Source of the DNA: Sycobia sp. Sy_11
Taxonomy: Eukaryota; Arthropoda; Insecta; Hymenoptera; Epichrysomallidae
DNA length: 64,000 bases
Direction of reading: 5' to 3'
Assembly (NCBI GenBank): GCA_018907035.1
Contig: JACCIC010000029.1
Span: 2,762,001 to 2,826,000, forward strand
In this document: positions 50,048 to 60,424 of the stretch, one piece after another
Layout of the letters: each line of letters opens with the position of its first letter
How positions within the stretch are numbered: the first letter of the stretch is position 1
Translations under genes and position numbers: made by a program
Notes under the pieces: generated by a model
Databases searched by the model: none
Seen by the model: only the letters and a program-made list of their open reading frames with translations
What the model was told of the DNA's origin: nothing

Positions 50048-50383
50048 ATTTCAGGAACCGCGGTTGGAATCCGTGCTGCACGCTCGCTCGGCAACCCGAC
50101 GAAGACGCTGATGACGCTTGGTGGGATAACCCGAGGACGGAATAGTGACTTGTTGATATCGCCCCCCCCCTCCCAATCGTCCCGCCGACATGCCGCGCGC
50201 GGCCTTTGTCCCCTTATTCTTTTCACGAATTTCCTTTGTGAACGAGCGAGCGAGCGACCGACGCTCCGCGCGAGTATTTTTAGCCCGCCCGCGCGACCTT
50301 TTTGCGAGACCTCGCTTTTCTGATGCGAAAAGAAGACCATTCTTCTTTTTCATTCATACTTTCAACCCCCCTTCTCTCCTCCT

Positions 50384-50414
<31 letters not shown>

Positions 50415-50541
50415 ACTCATTCTTCCCGCAGTCTTGCTGATCATTCGCTTTGACTAAATTTGCCGTTTTCTTCAAAGTAAGCGCGGACCGTCGTGTCGGA
50501 GGTTTTGCGACGATAGTATGGAATCTTTGCTTTTTTTTTCT

Positions 50542-50575
<34 letters not shown>

Positions 50576-53500
50576 TAAACGAGAGTGCTAGACTGTAAAT
50601 TTTGATGTGGCAGAGGAGTGAGTAGCGCAAGAAAGGATTCCGGGAAATGGTAGGGAACGTCTTTGATATTTTTATGGAATGGAAATTTATTATGCTCTCT
50701 TATAAAAAAAAAAAACAAGCTTGGATTTATATATAGAATTTGAGAATGAAAATGCAAATAAAAGCATGTCTGTCGTAAGGAAACATTGCAACAGCGACAT
50801 ACTTGCTAGAAAAATATGGTTGAAAAGCCATTTTTCTTTTTTTCTTTCTTTTGTCAACTGGATTATGTTGGTAAATCGTAAAAGGACTGAATATATCTGA
50901 GAGAGGGAGGGGTTAAGTTGAAAATAAATATAATATTGTCACCAAATAATAGAATTAAAATAAAATATGAATATTTTTAATCATTTTAATTATATTAAAA
51001 AAATTTAAATAAAACCAAATTTTTTATAATAGTAGTTTAGCTGATTTTATCATTATAACCTACATTTTGCAGGTAGCTTAAAGATGTCTTGCTTCATTTA
51101 ATTATTAAATTATTTTATTTATTGACATTTTCTTAGTTAGCCTTTTGAAGAAAGTGTCTGTTACGAACAGAATCGAAACTAGATGTAAAAATTAGTATTA
51201 AGCCTTCAGCGTTTATAATTTCTAGAATAAAGTTTTATTAATCGATTCCATTCTAGCTATTATTATAATTAGTTCTACGTGAAATGTTTTAATATTGTTT
51301 GAATTCAAATTTAAAATAAGATATTTTCTTTATAGCCGATAGTCATGTTATAGTTTATGTTATATGTTTATAGTTTAAGAAAGTAGAAGTGCAAAGATAA
51401 AATTAATTTATGATTTTGATTTTTGGAATCATTTAATCTGATACATATCAAAATAATGCGTAATAGTTTTTAAGAAATTTTTATAATATCGCGTTGCCAT
51501 TATATATATATATATACATAGGTTTAGTATTTCTTTTGTAACTAAATATAGTTATAAATTATATTGCGAGAAATGTTTACTTTTAAGATGGGAAGTAATG
51601 TAAATAAAAGATTCATGAATATTGTATTTGCGGGAGAATATACGAGTAAGAAATGTTATGCGATCTCCTCGGACAAAACGGCGCCGCACGAATTATAAAA
51701 ACTGTTTATAAATGATATGTAAGTACACACGAGATATTGAATAATGCTTAACGAAATCATCGGTTGGCGATTTGAAATCTTATTTTATAAGATATAATTT
51801 GAATTTTGGAATTGGACTCAATGAATTAATTTAATTGTGTTTGAATTGAAATTAATTAATTATTGAAGTCAGGATCGCGAGCAAACCTTCGTTAAAGGCC
51901 ACAAACTGTATACAACTAAGGTATACAATTGATCCGTACCATGACGGGTAAAACCGAAGATTTTCCTAAAAACTGACTTCTATATGATTTACAAATAAGG
52001 TGATCAAATATTAGTCGGAGGAAAATCTTGAGATTTTACGAAAGAGGTTTGACTGGTTATGCTTCCATAAAAGCAATTGATCCGTACCATGACGGGTAAA
52101 ATCGAAGATTTTCCTGAAAACTGATTTTTATATGATTTACAAATAAGGTGATCAAATATTAGTCGGAGGAAAATCTTGAGATTTTACGAAAGAGGTTTGG
52201 ACGGTGTCAGATTACCACCTCGGGTTCTCCGGCCGTCCGGCTGCGCGAAGTGTTTAGGCTGCGATCGACGAATGGGGCTTATCGCCCGAAATTTGACCCG
52301 CGATAAGAAGAAAGTCTATAAAGGGCGCTGTTTGAGCGCAGAAGGCATTATTCGTATCCCGTCTGTACGCTAAGGTGATTGCTATTTATATTTTCTTTCC
52401 ATTATATATATTAAAATCAATTTAATTAAACACTGTTTTTTAAACCTTTATTGTTTTTAAACCTCCCAGCAGTAGTATATTACAATAGTGTCAATATTTA
52501 AAAAATTAAAACTCGATTAAACGAAAAGTGTAAGATCGAACTCGAGATCAGACTTCTGGATAATTGAGTTGTTTTCAAATCTATTTACTTAATTATGTAA
52601 CTAATATAACTGTTTGAAATCAATTCGATACTTCAAATATTTATGAGACGTTGGTTCTGAATTTTCGAATCAACTCTTTATTAAAAATGGAAAAAAAAGA
52701 ATAATTGAAACATAATTGCTTTTCGTCTAATAAATAATAAGCAGATTTCCAAATCTATAATAAAATCTACATTAATATATGGTTGACGTTATTGCATAAT
52801 ACTAATGATCAATCAGAAATGTTCATAAACGATTGTTTAGAGACCTTTCCGGTATCTTAAAATTAAAAATTCTATTTATGTCGACAATTTTGAAGTAAAT
52901 TAATAAATATTTTTATCGGTCTTATAGTCTTTCTACTATAATATATTAACTAAAATAATGACAGTCATACTGTCCTTGCTTATTATCACCCTCAAAGAAT
53001 CTGAAATAAAACGTATTATTAAAAATAAATTAGGTTAAAAATTTTAAAATGGTAAACTATATCTTCTATTTTAACGAAGGATAATCTGACTGCCCCTACC
53101 ACCTCGTTTTCTCTTTTGATGTCCGACGATTCGAACTTCCGGTTCACAAACCGGTCATCCTCAGGGACTAAACCTGTTATTATTTATTATTTTTATTTTA
53201 TTATTTTTAATTTTTGACCTAATTTATTTTTAGTAATAAGTTTTATTTCAAATACTTTGGGGATGATAATAAACAAGGACAGTCTGGCTGTCATTATTTT
53301 AGTGAACATATTATATTATAAGGACTGTAAGATCGATAAAAATATTTATTAATTTCTGGTATCTTTTAGAAAGCTGACCATGAGTTGGCCAAATACGGCT
53401 TCTATTTCTACTCTCATGTAGTGCATTAATTTGAAGCTTTTTAGCTAGCTCTATAATATACATTTTAATCAGACAATCAACCAACCAGCTTATTATTTCT

Positions 53501-54087
53501 AGTCTTTGTATAACTTGATTTATTTTTCAATAATTACAATGCGACGAAAAAAGCGAAAAAGACTGTTAGCCTTATTATTGAATATCATTACAAAACTGTT
53601 TTACAACTCAGAAGTCCAAGAATCTCTTTAAAAAGACTGCTATATTGCATATTTTTTATGAATTGATTTTACGTTAATTAGAAAATTATGTATAATTTTT
53701 AACCTCTCTCCTCCCTTTGTAGTTAGCGAAGAAAGATTTTCATTTAAAAATTCTCAAGAACTCGATTAAAACACCTTTACGGGAAGAATTAAAGACAAAC
53801 TCAAAGGCGCGGAATCACAATCCTCCTTAATTCCTTGTCATTAAAAATTTTGTTTTCATCAGAAAGTTTAAAATAAATAATATAGGTAGTAAATAATATA
53901 TTTGCTACATTCGTGTACCGAATTAACGATAATCTTTAAAGTATTAAACATTAAAGGAGAGCAAGGAATTGCATGGTGATAATTTTAAAACACTATATAT
54001 AATAGCCAATAAACGAAGCTGTTAAAAACGAAATTTTATTTCCCTTTTAAATATAGCCATAGAGAAGAAAAGAATGAGAGAGAAAGT

Positions 54088-54168
<81 letters not shown>

Positions 54169-54257
54169 CAGTCAAGCTTTATAAGCAACGAGCGAAGTCT
54201 CTATCTCTGTACCGCAGTTTTTCCACCGAGCGGAATTTTCCTTAAGTCCTCTCCACC

Positions 54258-54305
<48 letters not shown>

Positions 54306-55878
54306 GATAACCATCTCTGGCGTTAAATAAAACGCAGGGAGCTGATTGTTTCTTAAAAAGACTATCCCATTACCTTGACCCCCCTACCTCTCTCGGTAGC
54401 GCGAACGATGGGGCAAAAAAGGCTTATTATATAGAATATTGCATTGCCTCCTTAATACACGTTATATACGAGCAGTAAAAGTAACGGGCCGATTACTTTA
54501 CAGGTCGATTACTCATTTTCAGAAGATCAGTGGAGATCTTTTCCTTTTTTTTTCTTAAGGAGGACTTTGCTTTGTCATACCGTCATTAGACTGGCCGTAG
54601 TCCCATACATTGAAAGTCACGATCGTGCTTAAAGCATTAACGCCGTACCAACGCGTGCGCAGCTTGCTCGGACTCCTGTGCATTTCATTTTCCAGCAGTT
54701 CTGATCAGAGAATCTGTAAGAGTACAACTCTCTTCTCACTCTCTTCTCCCCCTCTTCCCAGTTTCAAGAAAAAAAAAACAAAACATTATTCCGCTACGAC
54801 CTTCTTCCGTCATTTGTATAGCCTTTTAAAAAAAGAAGTAAAAAGGAACTGTCAAAATTGTGTTTTGAACCTTAAATGAGTAATGTTTGAAAATTGTTTA
54901 CGTATTCGCGTGATTTGGTTTCGACAATTCTAAAAATGGATCTAAAAGCATCACTTCTATCCCTTTAATTCTATATAAAAAAACTAATGCTGTGATTTTT
55001 CTCTGTAATTGTTGCAACGTTTTGAATGAAGTAAACGTGCAAAAAAAACAATAAAGACCGGGCTGTTAATCTTGAAATTTACAATTCTTCGAAGTTGACG
55101 CGTTATTATATGACGATTTTATTTCAGTAATTCTGAACAAAAGGATTGCTCTCTTCATTTTTGGGGCGCATTATTTTCAAGCAAAAAAGAGCAAACTATC
55201 GCGCAATCGGTCGTTTTTCAGCGGCCTCTTTCTTTCTTACTTTCGCAATTCTGCAAAAATATGCTATACGAGTATTAAAATATGCTAGACGCTTACGAGT
55301 CGATGGAGAGCGGCGCCCTGCCGTCCTTCCCGATGTTGAGGACGCCCTCGCAGAGCATCGCCACCTGGACCAGGATGGCGCCGACGAGGTAGGTCAGTCC
55401 CACGGCGCTCTGGCCGTATCTCCGCAGGAAGGTCATCAGGAAGCCGAAGCCGAGCCATATCATCACGTGGACGTCCTGATACACTGCGGGAAAGGAGCGC
55501 AAGAGCGTTTAGATCGTGCGGTGCTTTTACGCGCGCGCGCGCGCTATAGATTTGGAACACCGTATGGCAGTTTATTTTAATTGTCGCGCGTAAGCCATTC
55601 TACTTTATGAATCGAAGCGGATCTGAACGGGCTTGGACTATCATTGAGGACCTAGCATGAACTAGCTTTGAGAATCTCGTGTGTCATTTCGTTGTACGAA
55701 TTTGAAATGACTTTTAACGCTTTCAATTCAAGACGGCGGGATCATTACAAAAGGATCATTTTATTTATTGACAAGACCACAGAGCAAAACTTAAATTATT
55801 TTTAATGCTTCAACAGTAGCCCTCTTATCTGTCGGCTGTAAAGTTCTTGTTCTGCACCTTGCGCGATAAATGTGTATG

Positions 55879-55933
<55 letters not shown>

Positions 55934-56702
55934 CCCTCGAAGCCTTCTCCCAAGCAGGTCGGTAGAGGGGCTGTTACGTATTTATCACGCGCGAGGACTA
56001 AAACTTTTTACGATCGAGGTTTCGAAGATTGTTTTTCGATGGACTCTATACGAGTGGAAAGTATGCAATTTGTACACGCGTCCGTAAAGTTGTGCTTTAC
56101 GGTCGTCGAAACGTTTCCTATATATATATATATACACATAAAGCCGATAATTTTCACGCGCCGCGTATATACGGCCAAGTATCTGCATCCGACATACGTT
56201 CAGTCTGGTGTCTGAAAATTTACATAATTCCCAAAGATTTCCAACAACGATTTCAATTGTTTTCAATGCTCTATTGAAATAGTCCCTATATAAACGACTG
56301 CGAATGAGCGTGAATTATCGCAAAAACTATCGCTTCGTATGATTTATTTTTTTGTACCAATTCTCGGAACGTGATTTCCTGCGTGACCTCACGTAATTTT
56401 AATATTGGCTTCGTTAAACGACTCGTCAGCGAACTTCTGTATAATGATTTTTTTCTTAATTTTCGACGTTTCTACGAATTTCGAGACCAACGTATTATAG
56501 GATTTTTTTTATCAATTTCACACCGGTAACTTGATATACATATATATATAGATGCGACAAATGTGCGCATCCGACAGCATCGTATTATTTTCTATGTATA
56601 CTCCCCGAGCGAAGCCATATAACGCGAATGGCCTCGCACGCATATACATGCGCCTCTCTTCCTGTGCGCAAACATGCAAGCGCGGCTTTTAAAGCTCGCT
56701 TC

Positions 56703-56770
<68 letters not shown>

Positions 56771-59700
56771 CACCGTTATAACAGCGGAAGTTTCGTCGGC
56801 GTATTATCGGACTCGTTCGCCGAAAACAAATGATTTGACTGATGTATAATATACGAGTTTACCGCAGAATGTATGTAGGAACTTGGTCGCGCGAGATTGC
56901 GCCTCTCTCGTGCCGCACGGATCTCGGACAAAATCGATTTTATCGCTGTAGCTCGCGCGCTTCTTTTCGTCTCGGCCTGCCCTCTTCTTTTACTTTTTCG
57001 TACGGAGAGCTTCTTCTTTTTTTTGGCGACAACTAGTTTACAGTTGAATCAAGTTCTACGTGGGATGAATGGCAGCTGTATTGATTATTCTATGTATTTG
57101 CTTCAATGAAGAATTCATTAAGTTACAAAGGAATCAAGCTAGGAGCTTAGATGAAATTAGTATCAAAATAAACTTTTCTACAGTTTTAAGTAATTCATTT
57201 AGCCAATGCCCACCTGACTAACCCACATGGTCTTCCACAAAACAAATAAAATGTACATTACGAAATATCAAATTTAACGTTATCGACAGTTAATCCTACA
57301 AAATTAGAGCTTAAAAACAGGATGTAATATACATGAATTCCTTCGTCAGATATTGTATTTTTCAGAACAGTTAACATCTACTGCCAATCTTTTAAATACG
57401 TACGATTTAAATTTTTACGAGCGATCTCTGCGTTTTTATTATTATTTCGTTTGAACGACGAATTACCAATGGCGTTTTATTAACAAGTACTTTCTCATTT
57501 TTTAAAAAATTTTCTTTCTTCTTTTGCCGATATCTTGAATAGCAACTGACGCAGGACGCGAGAGAAATTTATGGTATAGAAAAATAATTTGAATAAGGTA
57601 GTAGAAAACATTCGTTCATTCATTCGCCATTTTACACAATAGAATAAAACATGAACGGTAATACAGCGGCTATAGGGCATTAAAAAGTCAAATATGAATA
57701 ATACAATAAAATATTAGGTACGAATTATAGCCGGGGTCTAGCGCTTTAGTAAAATAATAATAATAAAAAAAAAATTAACAAAAAGAAACCATTGAGCAAG
57801 TTTTGATTATTCTTTATGAATTGAAAACTTAATAACAATTTTCTTTTATACACTACGCATTAATGTATTTTCCAATTGATTTAATAATTTATCAGTGGAA
57901 TATATGAATATTCATTTAATACATCTCTCTTTCATTCGGTGCTCACAATGGAATTGTATATTTTAAAAGAATACAAATTATATATTACACCATTTGCCTT
58001 CGGAATGCACAGAATTATTAGAAAAATTAAAAGGGTAAATTTAATAGAGTAATAAGTTATTAATGCAATCTCAAGTCATACGCTACTGTATCTTGCAATT
58101 TTCCAAGCCCACTTTTACATAATTCATATACGTATACGTAAACTTTACGGAACACCGCCCATTTTCCTCTTCTATATCAATCTCTATTACATGTAAACAT
58201 ATATTTTTTAAACAATTGCTTTCGTTATACGTGTGTAAGTTGTTACTCATATCAGCAATATATATCTATATGTACGTATAACGCGCCACTTCAAACTCTC
58301 GTCCCAGATTGTTCGCGACGCCGCCGCCGCCGCCGTCGCCGTTGCCTCGATCATTGCGGGGAAAGAAAATCGCATCGAGGGCGTGCAATTTATTCCTCCA
58401 TTTCGATTATGTATATATATATATATATATATAGCGCACCTGCACGCCCGTTCGTATTATCCGTGCGCCCCGTGCGCTTTTCTCGTCTTCCCTTTCTTCG
58501 GTTTCGCCATTCGCCCCGGTGAATTAGATTTTGCTCGATTACGTCTCTCTCTCCACCCCCTCCTCGTTCCCGCCCGTTCTTCCCTCATCCCTCGGGCTTA
58601 TTGTGCAGGCTCGAGTTAAATTTTAATTTCCCCCTCGAAACGCGCGAGTGAATTGCCGGCGTGCGGAGCGAGGCTATTCCAGGCATCGGGGGCGATCATC
58701 CTACATATGCAGATTTTTTCGGCTCTTTTTGAATTTTTCAGGGGAAGATCTATGATAGAATGATGCTTTCGATGTTGCATTGGGCAGTGAAAAATTAAGT
58801 TATAAAAACAATAGAACAAGACAGGTAGTTGCGCTTATGTTGCTAAATTTTTCTTGTCTAAGAGCAATAACGTGAAATTTACATTTTTGTAAATGATGAA
58901 GCGTAATAAAAATTGTTTCAGTAAATCCGATCGGTAATGCCTTTACTATTGTGCGTTAAAAAAAATAATTACTTTTTAATTATGTAATGAGAGGACGTTA
59001 TTAATTTATTTTCAGAAATGTTAGAAATCAGCGTATTAAGTCACAATGTATGGTGCGCTATTTAAAATATGTTGAATTTCAATTTTCACATACGTTCAGA
59101 TTAATTTCTGTCAATCTTAATAAAAAATACAAATATTTAAAAAATAAATCTCTTTAACATTATTAATATTATATTAGGCAAAATAGGCGGCTCTCGCGTA
59201 AGTCGATATTGCGTCGTCCGAGCGAATGGAGGGCCGACAAGAAATTTATTACCAATTCTTTCATGTATTTAATATCAGTATATTATATTTAACAAGTGTT
59301 TTCAGCAGCTATTTTAAACTTTTTTTTTCTATATTACAATGAAGATATAGTAAAAATGATTTTTTATACTTAATTTTATAACCTTATTTAACACTGGCAT
59401 TAATTTACATTGATGCAATTACCTCGAGTTGTACCTTGTATAAAAAACATTCGTATGGCCAATTGTACATTTGACATTTGACACATTTGGTAACTGGTTA
59501 ACCAATAATTTTAAGTTTAGATTTGTTATATAAAGCTTTTTCAGCCATTAGTAAAGCGTCATTGGTATAACAATAAAGAATACCGTTTGTTACTTTATAT
59601 TTTTCAAGTAAATAATATTTATAAACAATGTATTCGATATAGAACGCTTTTTATTCCCATCGGTAAACATTAACTCTGCCGCCCCCTTTCCTTATAACGC

Positions 59701-60349
59701 ACAAAATCAAAATTTACATATTATTTATTAAATATTAAGTAAGATTAGAATTAAAATAATATATTATACGATAAAGTCTGCAAGACCGATAACAATAATT
59801 ATTTTAAGTAATTAAGTTAAATTAATTTTAAGTAATATCCCATGTTTTTCAGATTTATCTACATTAACAATATTTTCTCAATATTGCAGAAATAATAATA
59901 CATATTAGATAACTTCAGCTAATTACTTTTCACGTAAACATACGAACAATTTATAGTGAAATCAAATATTTATATAGTCAACTGTTATTAATATGCACTC
60001 ATAATTACCCCAATAACTATTCGATAACACTGTGACAAATTTTAATTCTAGCAATATCATATATCCATTGAAGGATGTTTATAAAAATGTGTGCGTAAAA
60101 ATTCAACGAACCTTTTTAAGGTATGCTAATTCTATTGATATTTTTTCTTACGATTATACGATGAAAAATTGTTTGACCTCATTAACCTTAAGCTTTCCAT
60201 TATACTTTGTAAATCTCAGATCCATTACGCTGGTGGGCTGCGCTTTAAACGCGCGGCGGTTCGTTTTAACCTGTTTGCATTAATAAAATCGCTGAAAATA
60301 TATAATCTGCAAATTTTCATTCGCTGCACGAAGTATCGAGGGACTGGTA

Positions 60350-60424
<75 letters not shown>

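Larger units (their letters stand above)
46950..55296 (-). other. Rh50 intron 2 (8.3 kb)
   Basis: It holds (TA)n at 46995-47041, 49771-49827, 49980-50043 and 54260-54302, CT at 50384-50410, poly-T at 50546-50572 and (GA)n at 54090-54165. It also holds an LTR-like element (51868-52471) and a palindromic Penelope unit (52897-53355). 50060-50340 is GC-rich but has no recognisable exon. 47050-49600 is AT-rich with nothing recognised. Confidence 0.8.

Noticed and set aside
49718..50323. 201-codon frame across two TA tracts
   Set aside because: It consists largely of alternating Ile/Tyr from (TA)n and lies inside the transporter's intron 2.
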